Of a DNA stretch of 13,553 bases, positions 1 to 7,392 are shown piece by piece (within the stretch, counting starts at the first letter, position 1; every line of letters starts with the position of its first letter). Source of the DNA: an uncultured Anaerococcus sp. (lineage in GTDB: Bacteria; Bacillota; Clostridia; Tissierellales; Peptoniphilaceae); the NCBI RefSeq assembly GCF_943908415.1, contig NZ_CALTSY010000038.1, positions 1 to 13,553 on the forward strand, read 5' to 3'. The translations under genes were made by a program, and so were the position numbers. Below the pieces are notes generated by a model. It saw only the letters and a program-made list of their open reading frames with translations. It made no database searches and was not told the origin of the DNA.

Positions 1-11
1 CAAGAAAAAAA

Positions 12-57
12 GTGATGAGCAGAATGGATTTACCTATTCTGCAACATCACCTTTTTT
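12..57 (+). terminator. Rho-independent terminator of an upstream gene
   Basis: An outer stem GTGATG (12-17) pairs with CATCAC (45-50), and an inner stem GCAGAAT (19-25) pairs with ATTCTGC (36-42). A run of six T (52-57) follows. An A-run at 5-11 on the other side means the hairpin could also stop transcription on the minus strand. It separates the glmS unit from whatever lies to the left. Confidence 0.8.
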
Positions 58-127
58 GCTAACTATGATATTGTTATTTTTGCTAATATCTATAACTTAT
101 AAAAAATACTAGTGTATTTATAAATTA

Positions 128-136
128 TGGTATAAT
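128..136 (+). promoter_or_regulatory. glmS promoter, extended -10 type
   Basis: TGGTATAAT is a perfect TATAAT (131-136) preceded by the TGn extension (128-130). No good -35 hexamer is visible 16-18 bases upstream, which fits an extended -10 promoter. Transcription would start near 143, about 28 bases before the ribozyme cleavage site. Confidence 0.7.
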
Positions 137-170
137 AAAATAGCAAAAATTTCGAGGAAAAAATATAAGA

Positions 171-300
171 AGCGCCAGGACCTTAGGGTTGACGAGGGAT
201 GGAGTTATCGAAAGATTCGGCGGATGCTCCAAAGGTATTACAGCCTCAGTAATGTACAAATACTTCTAGTAATAGAAAGACAAAATCATTACAGTAATCC
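171..300 (+). ncRNA. glmS ribozyme (glucosamine 6-phosphate activated)
   Basis: This self-cleaving riboswitch lies in the glmS leader. Glucosamine 6-phosphate acts as cofactor for cleavage, and the cut mRNA is then degraded, giving feedback control of GlmS. The diagnostic core is visible: AGCGCCAG at 171-178 (cleavage expected between A171 and G172), GACGAGG at 191-197, and TTATCGAAAG followed by TTCGGCGGATG and CTCC further on. GGAG (201-204) and CTCC (227-230) form P2. A P4-like hairpin TTCTA-GTAA-TAGAA lies around 263-276. P1 appears very short, GACC (179-182) with GGTT (187-190) closed by four bases. The 3' boundary is approximate; the ribosome binding site AAGGAGG follows at 308-314. Confidence 0.93.
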
Positions 301-319
301 TCAGCACAAGGAGGTTTAA

Positions 320-2143
320 ATGTGTGGAATAGTTGCTTATAATGGCAAGGAAAATTGCAAAGATAAGTTGATATCAGGTTTAGAACAGTTAGAATATAGG
401 GGATATGACTCCGCTGGGATTGCACTATTGCAAAAAGAACAAATAGATGTAATTAAAAAAAGTGGTAATATTAGTGGACTTATTGATAAGCTTAAAGATT
501 ATCCATCTGATTCTACTACTGGTATAGGGCATACTAGATGGGCAACCCATGGCAAGCCATCAGAGAAGAATTCACATCCTCATGTCAATAACAAAAAGGA
601 TATTGCCATTGTTCACAATGGGATTATAGAAAATTATCAATCACTTAAAGAAGAATTGATAAAGGATGGTTATACTTTCTATTCAGAAACTGATACAGAA
701 GTTGTGGCAAATCTATTGGATAAATATTATGAAGATGATTTAACTACCACAGTAAAAAATCTAATCAAGATTATAGAAGGATCTTTCAGCTTAGCTGTAA
801 TTTCTAGCAGAGATCCAGAGTCCTTAGTAGTGGTTCGTAAAGAGAGTCCTCTAATACTAGGTATTACTGAAAATGGAGTATTCGCTGCATCAGATATACC
901 AGCTATATTAAAATATACTAGAGATATAATTTACTTAGATAATGAAGAAGTTGTAACAATAGATAAAGATGGTAAGTATAAGATAGAATACAAGGAAGAT
1001 GTGATAGAAAAAGAAGTTAGACACATTGATATGTCTATAGAATCTGCTAGTAAGAATGGCTATGATCACTTTATGATTAAGGAGATTAATGAACAACCAA
1101 AAGTTATTGAGGATTCGCTTATTAGAAAGGTTAAGGATGATTTTATAAATCTAGGAGATTCATCATTTACTAAAGAAGAAATACTAGCCTTTGATAATAT
1201 ATATATTACAGCATGTGGTACTGCCTTCCATGCTGGAGAGATTGGCAAAAAAACTTTAGGAAAAGCCTTGGGAAGGGCTATTACAGCAGAAATTGCATCA
1301 GAATTTAGATATAATATGGACTTTTTGACTAAGGATAGCTTGCTAATCACACTTAGTCAATCGGGTGAAACTGCAGACACTCTTTCTGTAATGAGAGAAA
1401 CAAAAAGACGTGGAGCAAAAATCCTTGCTATAACTAATGTAGTTGGTTCAAGCATAGATAGGGAAGCTGATAAGGTTATATATTGTGATGCAGGTCCGGA
1501 AATTTCTGTAGCTTCTACTAAAGCATACACAGCACAATTAATGGCCCTATATCTATTGAGCCTTGATTTTGGTTATAAAGTAGGAAGCTATGATAGCGAA
1601 TATGTAAAAGAAACTATCCGTGAGTTTAAATCATATCCATCTATAATTAGAGACTATCTTGACAAAGATCAAGGGATTGATAAGATTGCAGAAAGATTGA
1701 AAGATGCTAAGGCTATTTTCTATATGGGTAGGGGGTTGGACTATTTATCTGCTAAAGAAGGAGCCTTAAAATTAAAAGAGATTTCCTATATCAATACAGT
1801 GGATATGCCAAGTGGGGAATTAAAACACGGCTCTATTGCCCTCATAGAAGATGGTGTACCAGTTGTAAACCTAATTACTCAAAGTAATCTTAGAGAAAAG
1901 GCTTTATCAAATATAAAAGAAGTAAAGGCTAGGGGAGCATATACTATTGGGATCACACCAGAATTAAATAAAGAAATAGAAGATACTTATGATGTTTGCC
2001 TAGAAATCCCATCAACTGATGATTTATACCAAGCTATTTTCGCAGTAATTCCTCAACAGCTTATAGCCTATGAGGTAGCAAAAAAACTAGGCCTAGATAT
2101 TGATAAGCCTAGAAACTTAGCTAAGTCAGTTACAGTAGAATAA
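320..2143 (+). CDS. glmS: Glutamine--fructose-6-phosphate aminotransferase (isomerizing)
   Basis: Converts fructose 6-phosphate and glutamine to glucosamine 6-phosphate and glutamate, the cytoplasmic entry step to UDP-GlcNAc, peptidoglycan and teichoic acid precursors. The 607 residues match the family length. The N-terminal Cys2 (MCGIVAY) is the glutaminase nucleophile. HTRWATHG (71-78) and HNGIIENY (99-106) are also typical of class II amidotransferases. Two SIS isomerase domains follow, with ACGTAFHAG (298-306), SQSGET (346-351) and AGPEISVASTKAYTAQ (391-406). The C-terminal DKPRNLAKSVTVE is the conserved family tail. The start is fixed by Cys2 and by AAGGAGG six bases upstream. Expression is controlled by the glmS ribozyme directly before it. 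The gene is monocistronic, with a strong terminator after it. Nothing looks damaged. Confidence 0.98.
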   Translation: MCGIVAYNGKENCKDKLISGLEQLEYRGYDSAGIALLQKEQIDVIKKSGNISGLIDKLKDYPSDSTTGIGHTRWATHGKPSEKNSHPHVNNKKDIAIVHNGIIENYQSLKEELIKDGYTFYSETDTEVVANLLDKYYEDDLTTTVKNLIKIIEGSFSLAVISSRDPESLVVVRKESPLILGITENGVFAASDIPAILKYTRDIIYLDNEEVVTIDKDGKYKIEYKEDVIEKEVRHIDMSIESASKNGYDHFMIKEINEQPKVIEDSLIRKVKDDFINLGDSSFTKEEILAFDNIYITACGTAFHAGEIGKKTLGKALGRAITAEIASEFRYNMDFLTKDSLLITLSQSGETADTLSVMRETKRRGAKILAITNVVGSSIDREADKVIYCDAGPEISVASTKAYTAQLMALYLLSLDFGYKVGSYDSEYVKETIREFKSYPSIIRDYLDKDQGIDKIAERLKDAKAIFYMGRGLDYLSAKEGALKLKEISYINTVDMPSGELKHGSIALIEDGVPVVNLITQSNLREKALSNIKEVKARGAYTIGITPELNKEIEDTYDVCLEIPSTDDLYQAIFAVIPQQLIAYEVAKKLGLDIDKPRNLAKSVTVE

Positions 2144-2215
2144 GTTTAGATTCTTTATTGATATTTAGAATATGATATTTTATCATTGGATAATATAATA
2201 TTTATTTAATTATAA

Positions 2216-2263
2216 CAAATGGATGCTTGCCAATATATTTAGCAAGAATCCATTTGCTTTTTT
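2216..2263 (+). terminator. glmS terminator
   Basis: CAAATGGATGCTTGC (2216-2230) pairs with GCAAGAATCCATTTG (2242-2256) with one internal mismatch, giving a 14-pair stem. It is followed by C and six T (2258-2263). The aldo/keto reductase converges on it from the right. On that strand the 3' side is AT-rich but has no clean T-run, so minus-strand termination here is only possible. Confidence 0.9.
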
Positions 2264-2306
2264 GAATTTATTTTTAGAGTAATGGATTCATTAATCATAA
2301 TAAAAT

Positions 2307-3431
2307 TTATGATAAGAATTCATCAGCTTTTTTAAGTCCCTCAATAATTTCAAGATTTTGTGGGCATATGCCTTCGCATTTTTCACATTCTATACATTCA
2401 GTTGGACTAACGCCATCTTTTAGATATTCCTTGTACTGATCTATGCTCTTTTCAGCTTCATCATAGAGATAAGCATTGTTCCAAAGTGAAAAGACTTTTG
2501 GGATATTGATATCTACTGTACAAGGTAAGCAGTATTCGCAGGCAGTACATCCTATTTGCTCTCTTGATTTATATATTTCTCTAGCCTTTTCGTAGAAATC
2601 TATATCTTCTTTAGATAAGGAGTCATAGTCTACTTTGCTTGCTATTTCAAGATTTTCCCTAACTTGTTCTATATCATTCATCCCGCTTAAAACTGTCATC
2701 ACATTATCTAGGCTTAGAGGGAATTTTAAGGCCTCTTGTGCTGGACTTAAATCTGTAAAATCTTTTAATAATTTGTTGATTTCTTCTGGTGGATTTGCAA
2801 GTCTACCACCCTTAATTGGCTCCATAATAACTACAGGAATATTCATTTCCTTTGCAAGTTCGTAACCTGCAAGGCCAGCTTGGTAGTTTATATCAAGATA
2901 GTTTAATTGGATTTGACAAAAGTCCCAATCATAAGCTTTTATAATCTCCTCAAAAGCAGGATATTCATCATGGAATGAAAATCCTACATTTTTAACCAAA
3001 CCCTTTTGCTTAATCTCATCTAAGAAATCAAATACTCCAAGCTCAACCATTTGCCTAAACCTATTGATATCTAGAGAGTGAAGTAGGTAAAAATCTAGAT
3101 GATCAGTCCTAAGATTATCTAATTGTTCGTTTAATAATTTATAAAAATCATCCTTTTCTTTTACAAGCCAGCAAGGAAGTTTTGTTGTAAGCTTGATCTT
3201 ATCACGTAAATTGTTCTCTTCTAAAAATTCTCCTACAAATTTCTCGCTCATTCCATCGTGATAAGGGTAGGCGGTATCTATATATGTAAGTCCCTTATCA
3301 ATAGCTTCTAGCATAATTTTTGATGAAGTTTCCTTATCAATTTTACCATTATCACTATCTAGAGTTTTAAATCTCATGCAGCCAAAACCCAATCTAGAGA
3401 TATTGTCGCCATGCAAGTTATAATATTTCAT
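2307..3431 (-). CDS. Aldo/keto reductase with C-terminal 2x[4Fe-4S] ferredoxin-like domain
   Basis: A predicted cytoplasmic oxidoreductase of 374 residues; the substrate is unknown. Residues about 1-285 form an aldo/keto reductase TIM barrel in which the usual catalytic tetrad can be assigned: Asp52 and Tyr57 (YIDTAYPYH), Lys84 (TTKLP) and His118 (LLHSL). The C-terminal part adds two cysteine clusters, C295/C298/C301/C304 (CTACEYCLPC) and C346/C349/C352/C356 (CIECEKCEGICP), the pattern expected for two [4Fe-4S] clusters. Such fusions are common in strict anaerobes and are usually annotated only as Fe-S aldo/keto reductases; ferredoxin-linked electron transfer is an inference. The start is supported by AAAGGAG (3437-3443) five bases upstream. 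The gene converges on glmS and is separated from tpx by a terminator, so it is probably transcribed alone. Confidence 0.9.
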   Translation of the reverse strand: MKYYNLHGDNISRLGFGCMRFKTLDSDNGKIDKETSSKIMLEAIDKGLTYIDTAYPYHDGMSEKFVGEFLEENNLRDKIKLTTKLPCWLVKEKDDFYKLLNEQLDNLRTDHLDFYLLHSLDINRFRQMVELGVFDFLDEIKQKGLVKNVGFSFHDEYPAFEEIIKAYDWDFCQIQLNYLDINYQAGLAGYELAKEMNIPVVIMEPIKGGRLANPPEEINKLLKDFTDLSPAQEALKFPLSLDNVMTVLSGMNDIEQVRENLEIASKVDYDSLSKEDIDFYEKAREIYKSREQIGCTACEYCLPCTVDINIPKVFSLWNNAYLYDEAEKSIDQYKEYLKDGVSPTECIECEKCEGICPQNLEIIEGLKKADEFLS

Positions 3432-3467
3432 ATTTACTCCTTTATTTATCTAGCATTATTTACTATA

Positions 3468-3496
3468 ATTTTAACATAAGTATCAGAAATATTGAA
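3468..3496 (-). promoter_or_regulatory. Probable promoter of the aldo/keto reductase gene
   Basis: Read on the minus strand, TAAAAT (3468-3473) is preceded by TGT, an extended -10. A weak -35, TTCAAT (3491-3496), lies 17 bases upstream. An alternative -10, TATAGT (3462-3467), overlaps downstream. The tpx terminator just upstream makes a separate promoter necessary. Confidence 0.5.
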
Positions 3497-3533
3497 AAAT
3501 ATCTATAATATTATTATTTAATATACTATTCAT

Positions 3534-3575
3534 AAAAAAAGAACCCTAGAATCCTTAAGCTGGATTCTAAGATTC
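3534..3575 (-). terminator. tpx terminator
   Basis: On the minus strand GAATCTTAGAATCC pairs along 14 positions (two G-T wobbles) with GGATTCTAGGGTTC around a 7-base loop. In plus coordinates the arms are 3562-3575 and 3541-3554. The stem is followed directly by seven T (A3534-3540 on the plus strand). Confidence 0.92.
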
Positions 3576-3605
3576 ATCTTTCTTTGATATGAAAAAATAT
3601 CTATA

Positions 3606-4103
3606 CTAGATTAATTTTTTTACTTCTTCTAAAGCTTTGTCAAAGTCAACTTCATCAGTGACTTCTGGGACATATTCTACATAAGCTACCTTGCCGTCTT
3701 TATCAACAATTACAACACCACGAGCTAGGAGTTTGTTTTCATCCATAAGGAATCCGTATTTTTCTCCGAATTCACGGTCTTTGTAGTCTGATATCATGAT
3801 TGTATTTTCTATATCTTCGTTAGAGCAAAATCTTGCTTGGGCAAAAGGTAGGTCCTCTGTAATTGTTACTACATTAACTCCATCTAGCGCTGCAGCTTCT
3901 TTGTTAAATTTCTTAGCTTGTAGAGCACATACACTAGTATCTAGGGATGGAGCTACTGAATAAACTACAACTTTCCCTTGATTATCTTCACTTGACCATT
4001 CACTCAAATCATTCTTAGTAGCTTTAAATGCTGGAGCAGTATCTCCAACTTTAATTTCATCTCCTACTAAATTTACTTTATTTCCACCAAATGTTATATT
4101 CAT
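3606..4103 (-). CDS. tpx: Thiol peroxidase (atypical 2-Cys peroxiredoxin)
   Basis: Reduces hydrogen peroxide and organic hydroperoxides in the cytoplasm, normally recycled by thioredoxin. The 165 residues match the Tpx family. The peroxidatic site has the PxxxTxxC motif: Pro52, Thr56 and Cys59 within APSLDTSVCALQAKKF. The resolving cysteine is Cys93 in DLPFAQARFC, and Arg128 (LLARG) is the expected active-site arginine. The N-terminal strand with GNKV and the GD.APAF segment is also typical of Tpx. AAAAGGAG lies about eight bases upstream of the ATG. The gene has its own promoter (4151-4179) and terminator, so it forms a single-gene unit divergent from the PTS operon. In an anaerobe it would serve oxygen tolerance. 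I see no PerR-type palindrome in front of it. Confidence 0.96.
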   Translation of the reverse strand: MNITFGGNKVNLVGDEIKVGDTAPAFKATKNDLSEWSSEDNQGKVVVYSVAPSLDTSVCALQAKKFNKEAAALDGVNVVTITEDLPFAQARFCSNEDIENTIMISDYKDREFGEKYGFLMDENKLLARGVVIVDKDGKVAYVEYVPEVTDEVDFDKALEEVKKLI

Positions 4104-4150
4104 TATTCTTCTCCTTTTATTAATTCATCTACTCTAATTAATATACCCAC

Positions 4151-4179
4151 ATATTATTTTTATTTCATTTTTATGACAA
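4151..4179 (-). promoter_or_regulatory. tpx promoter
   Basis: On the minus strand TTGTCA (plus 4174-4179) and TAATAT (plus 4151-4156) are separated by exactly 17 bases. They match the sigma-A consensus 5/6 at -35 and 4/6 at -10. The start site would be near 4144, about 40 bases before the ATG. Confidence 0.75.
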
Positions 4180-4244
4180 ATAGGTAAGTGTGATTTTTCA
4201 CTTTTATAAAAATAATTTTTATATAACTAATAAATCCCTAAAAA

Positions 4245-4258
4245 TCAATGTTTATTGA
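4245..4258. promoter_or_regulatory. Inverted repeat over the PTS -35 box, candidate operator
   Basis: TCAAT-GTTT-ATTGA is a perfect 5-base inverted repeat overlapping the first four bases of the -35 hexamer. A second short palindrome, ATTGACAAT (4254-4262), overlaps the same hexamer. The position suits a repressor such as the RpiR proteins encoded downstream. In DNA this AT-rich, such repeats also arise by chance. Confidence 0.3.
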
Positions 4259-4283
4259 CAATTAGTCCGTATGGTAATATTAT
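4255..4283 (+). promoter_or_regulatory. Promoter of the alpha-glucoside PTS operon
   Basis: TTGACA (4255-4260) is a perfect -35. It is 17 bases from TATTAT (4278-4283), a 5/6 match to the -10. An overlapping TGGTAATAT (4273-4281 region) could also act as an extended -10 with a shorter spacer. Transcription would start near 4290, leaving a 35-base leader. Confidence 0.8.
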
Positions 4284-4294
4284 ATAAGTAAATA

Positions 4295-4308
4295 AAAATA
4301 CGTTTTCA
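4295..4308 (+). promoter_or_regulatory. Degenerate cre-like site (possible CcpA site)
   Basis: AAAATACGTTTTCA fits the right half of the catabolite responsive element (CGNTNWCA) perfectly. It misses three fixed positions in the left half (T, G and one A). It lies just downstream of the expected start site, where CcpA often represses sugar operons. With only half a match the assignment is tentative. Confidence 0.3.
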
Positions 4309-4324
4309 AAGAAGGGAGAACATT

Positions 4325-5962
4325 ATGATGGAGAAAATCCAAAAATTTGGTGGAGCTATGTTCACACCTGTAATGCTTTTTGCAGTCTCAGCTTTACTGA
4401 TAGGATTTGGTACCTTGTTTACCACTGAAGTAATCATGGGACCTATTGCTTCTGAAGGCACAATTTGGTTTGGCTTTTGGGATATGATTTTATCAGGTGC
4501 TTGGGTAGTATTTAACCAATTACCATTATTATTTGCTATAGCTTTACCAATAGGCTTAGCTCGTAAGCAAAATGCTCGTGCAAGTATGGAGGCTTTTGTA
4601 ATATACTTAGTTTTCTTAAACTATGTATCTACAATATTAAAACACTGGGGACCTACATTTGGTGTAGACTTTAGCCAAGAAGTAGGCGGAGCAAGTGGAC
4701 TTGCCATGATTGCAAATGTAAAAACCCTAGACATGGGTATGATGGGTGCATTGGCAATTTCTGGTATAGCTATTTGGATACATAATAGATATTTTGATAA
4801 GAGACTTCCAGAAGCTCTTGGAGTTTTCAAAGGATCAGCTTTTGTACTTGGTGTAGGATTTGTATTCATGATTCCAGTTGCATTTTTGGCAGTTTTAATA
4901 TGGCCTAAGATTCAATCTGGTATGAATGTATTTAGAGACCTCATATTAAATTCAGGAACATGGGGAGTTGGAGTATTTGTTCTTTTAGAAAAACTACTAA
5001 TTCCATTTGGACTTCACCATTTACTATATGCTCCAATGTATTATGACAGTTTGGTTGTTCCTGGTGGGATATATTCTTACTGGGCACAAAACCTCCCACA
5101 AATAGCAGCTGCAACTGGGTCATTAAAGGAAGTTGCTCCTTATGCACAACTTACAGCTACAGGGTGGTCAAAGATATTTGGATGTGTAGGTGTTGCTCTA
5201 GCATTTTATAAAACAGCACTTCCAGAAAATAAGAAGAAGATAGCAGGTCTTATGATTCCTATAGCCTTAACAGCAGTATTAAGTGGAGTTACAGAACCTA
5301 TAGAGTTTACCTTCTTATTTATAGCACCACAACTATTTGTAGTCCATGCAGTACTTGCAGCTATACTTTCTATGATGATGAATATCTTTGGTGTAGTAGG
5401 TATCTTCTCAGGTGGGGCTATTGAGATGGCATCCTTAAACTGGATACCACTAGCTGCTAATCATTGGAAAACTTACTTAGTGATGTTAGTTATAGGTCTT
5501 ATAGCGGTAGCGGTATGGTATTTTGTCTTTACTTTCTTGATTGAAAAGTTTGACTTTAAGACTCCGGGTAGGACTACTGATAAGGACTCAGCAAAACTTT
5601 ACTCTAAAAAAGATTATAGAGAAAAAGATAAGGCTGCTGATAGCACAAAGGTTGAAGCTGATGGAGATAATGTAGTAGTTAAGGAAAGAAAAGAAAAATC
5701 TGATGCTGATAAGTTTGAAACTATGGCGGATGAGATTTTAATAGGACTTGGTGGACCTGATAATATTAAGGACTTTACTAACTGTGTAACCAGACTAAGA
5801 GTAAATGTAAAAGATCCAAGTCTAGTAGAAAGTGATGAGTACTTTAAAGGAATAGGAACTTATGGTACGGCTAAAAATGGTAACTCAGTTCATGTAATTG
5901 TAGGAATGGATATCCAATATGTAGCAGATGCATTTGGAGATATTTTAGAAGAAAACGAATAA
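4325..5962 (+). CDS. PTS EIICB transporter, alpha-glucoside (maltose-like) type
   Basis: Membrane permease of the phosphotransferase system that imports a sugar while phosphorylating it. Of the 545 residues, about 1-410 form the EIIC domain with many hydrophobic segments. The domain contains IPFGLHHLLYAPMYYDS (226-242) and the GVTEPIEF signature (321-328) of the glucose superfamily. A charged linker (about 411-462) leads to an EIIB domain with phospho-acceptor Cys487 in NCVTRLRV. No EIIA domain is present, so phosphate must come from an EIIA-Glc encoded elsewhere. The C-B order without EIIA and the neighbouring GH4 gene point to the alpha-glucoside group (AglA, MalB, GlvC relatives); maltose itself is not proven. 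AAGGGAG (4312-4318) serves either of two adjacent ATGs, 4325 or 4328. It is first in an operon, 20 bases before the GH4 gene. Confidence 0.9.
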   Translation: MMEKIQKFGGAMFTPVMLFAVSALLIGFGTLFTTEVIMGPIASEGTIWFGFWDMILSGAWVVFNQLPLLFAIALPIGLARKQNARASMEAFVIYLVFLNYVSTILKHWGPTFGVDFSQEVGGASGLAMIANVKTLDMGMMGALAISGIAIWIHNRYFDKRLPEALGVFKGSAFVLGVGFVFMIPVAFLAVLIWPKIQSGMNVFRDLILNSGTWGVGVFVLLEKLLIPFGLHHLLYAPMYYDSLVVPGGIYSYWAQNLPQIAAATGSLKEVAPYAQLTATGWSKIFGCVGVALAFYKTALPENKKKIAGLMIPIALTAVLSGVTEPIEFTFLFIAPQLFVVHAVLAAILSMMMNIFGVVGIFSGGAIEMASLNWIPLAANHWKTYLVMLVIGLIAVAVWYFVFTFLIEKFDFKTPGRTTDKDSAKLYSKKDYREKDKAADSTKVEADGDNVVVKERKEKSDADKFETMADEILIGLGGPDNIKDFTNCVTRLRVNVKDPSLVESDEYFKGIGTYGTAKNGNSVHVIVGMDIQYVADAFGDILEENE

Positions 5963-5982
5963 GAAAAGAAAAGGAGATAATT

Positions 5983-7311
5983 ATGGCAAATAAATATTCA
6001 ATAGTAATAGCAGGTGGTGGATCAACATTTACACCAGGAATTATAGGGATGATCCTAGATAACTTAGACAAATTCCCAATTAGATCAATCAAATTGTATG
6101 ATAACGATGAAGCTCGCCAAGCAAAAATTGGTGGAGCAATGGAAATAATCTTAAAAGAAAGACATCCAGAAATAGATTTCTTATATACAACAGATCCAAA
6201 GGAAGGATTCACAGATGTAGACTTTGTTCTTGCTCAACTTAGAGTAGGTAAATACGAAATGCGTGAAAAGGATGAGAAAATTCCTCTAAAACATGGAGTA
6301 TTTGGCCAAGAAACAACTGGTCCTGGTGGACTAGCTTATGGTATGAGATCAATAGGTGGGGTATTAGAGATAATAGACTATATGGAAGAATACTCTCCTG
6401 AAGCTTGGATGCTTAACTACTCAAACCCAGCAGCTATAGTAGCAGAGGCAACCAGAAGATTAAAACCAGATTCAAAAGTAATCAATATCTGTGATATGCC
6501 AATAGACCTAATGTACAAAATGGCTGACATGGTTGGACTTAAAGAATGGCAAGAACTTGACTTCTCATACTATGGTCTAAATCACTTTGGTTGGTTTACT
6601 GAAATTACTGATAAAAAAGGAAATGACCTACTACCTCAAATAAAAGAACACGTAAGCAAAACTGGTTTTGCTGATGGTATTGGAAGCGGACAACACATTG
6701 AAGAATCATGGATAGAAACATTCACTAAGGCAAAAGATGTATATGCCCTAGATCCAGAAACTATTCCAAACACTTACTTGAAATACTACTTCTATCCAGA
6801 CTTTGTATTAGAGCACACAGATCCAGAACATACAAGAGTAGATGAAGTACGTGAACACCGTGAAAAAGACGTATTTAGTATGTGCCAAAAAATCATAGAT
6901 AGAGGAACAGCAGAAGGCATAGAAATCGAACTAGACGCTCACGCAACATATATAGTAGATCTAGCTCGTGCATTAGCAGAAAATACAAAAGAAAGATTCC
7001 TTCTAATAGTTCCAAATGAAGGCGCAGTACCAAACTTTGACCCAACAGCAATGGTAGAAATCCCATGCCTAGTAGGTAAAAATGGATTTGAAAAAATAAA
7101 CCAAGGATACATCCCACAATTCCAAAAAGGTCTTATGGAACAACAAGTATCAGTAGAGAAACTTGTAGTAGAAGCATGGATAGAAAAATCCTACCTAAAA
7201 TTATGGCAAGCACTAACACTTTCTAGCACAGTACCTTCTGCAAAAGTTGCAAAAGACATCCTAGATGATCTAATAGAAGCAAACAAAGAATACTGGCCAG
7301 AGCTTAACTAA
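5983..7311 (+). CDS. 6-phospho-alpha-glucosidase, glycoside hydrolase family 4
   Basis: Hydrolyses maltose 6'-phosphate and related phospho-alpha-glucosides to glucose 6-phosphate and glucose, using NAD and a divalent metal in a redox-assisted mechanism. The 442 residues match GlvA/MalH-type enzymes. IAGGGSTFTPG (9-19) is the NAD-binding loop. Cys170-Asp171 (NICDMP) and His201 (GLNHFGWF) fit the metal ligands and catalytic acid. Tyr265 (IPNTYLKYY) fits the catalytic base. The Cys-Asp pair is what separates phospho-alpha- from phospho-beta-glucosidases in this family. GQETTGPGG (108-116) and NYSNP (145-149) are also typical. AAGGAG (5971-5976) sits six bases before the ATG. The gene is co-transcribed with the PTS gene and supplies the next step. 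A strong terminator follows. Codons in the distal half lean to highly expressed forms such as CTA, AAC and ATC. Confidence 0.93.
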   Translation: MANKYSIVIAGGGSTFTPGIIGMILDNLDKFPIRSIKLYDNDEARQAKIGGAMEIILKERHPEIDFLYTTDPKEGFTDVDFVLAQLRVGKYEMREKDEKIPLKHGVFGQETTGPGGLAYGMRSIGGVLEIIDYMEEYSPEAWMLNYSNPAAIVAEATRRLKPDSKVINICDMPIDLMYKMADMVGLKEWQELDFSYYGLNHFGWFTEITDKKGNDLLPQIKEHVSKTGFADGIGSGQHIEESWIETFTKAKDVYALDPETIPNTYLKYYFYPDFVLEHTDPEHTRVDEVREHREKDVFSMCQKIIDRGTAEGIEIELDAHATYIVDLARALAENTKERFLLIVPNEGAVPNFDPTAMVEIPCLVGKNGFEKINQGYIPQFQKGLMEQQVSVEKLVVEAWIEKSYLKLWQALTLSSTVPSAKVAKDILDDLIEANKEYWPELN

Positions 7312-7327
7312 AATACAAAATAGCAAT

Positions 7328-7373
7328 AAACACCGTTTAATGTATAGTTTTTATATATTAAGCGGTGTTTTTT
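7328..7373 (+). terminator. Terminator between the PTS/GH4 operon and the regulator genes
   Basis: AAACACCGTTTAAT (7328-7341) pairs along all 14 positions (one wobble) with ATTAAGCGGTGTTT (7357-7370). The T-run ends at 7373. The ribosome binding site of the next gene begins only six bases later, so the regulators probably depend on read-through unless a promoter lies inside the GH4 gene end. Confidence 0.92.
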
Positions 7374-7378
7374 ATATT

Positions 7379-7392
7379 GGGGTGATAGTATA
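7379..7392 (+). promoter_or_regulatory. Strong ribosome binding site placed before an ATA codon
   Basis: GGGGTGAT (7379-7386) matches the 3' end of the 16S anti-Shine-Dalgarno complement GGAGGTGAT except at one base. Three bases later, where the start should be, stands ATA (7390-7392). No ATG, GTG or TTG is in frame between the TAG at 7345-7347 and the ATG at 7735. The site therefore decides the start of the regulator gene. Confidence 0.7.

Noticed and set aside
2294..2313. ATCATAA / TTATGAT inverted repeat spanning the aldo/keto reductase stop codon.
   Set aside because: A short A/T stem with no T-run in the right position; expected by chance in this base composition.
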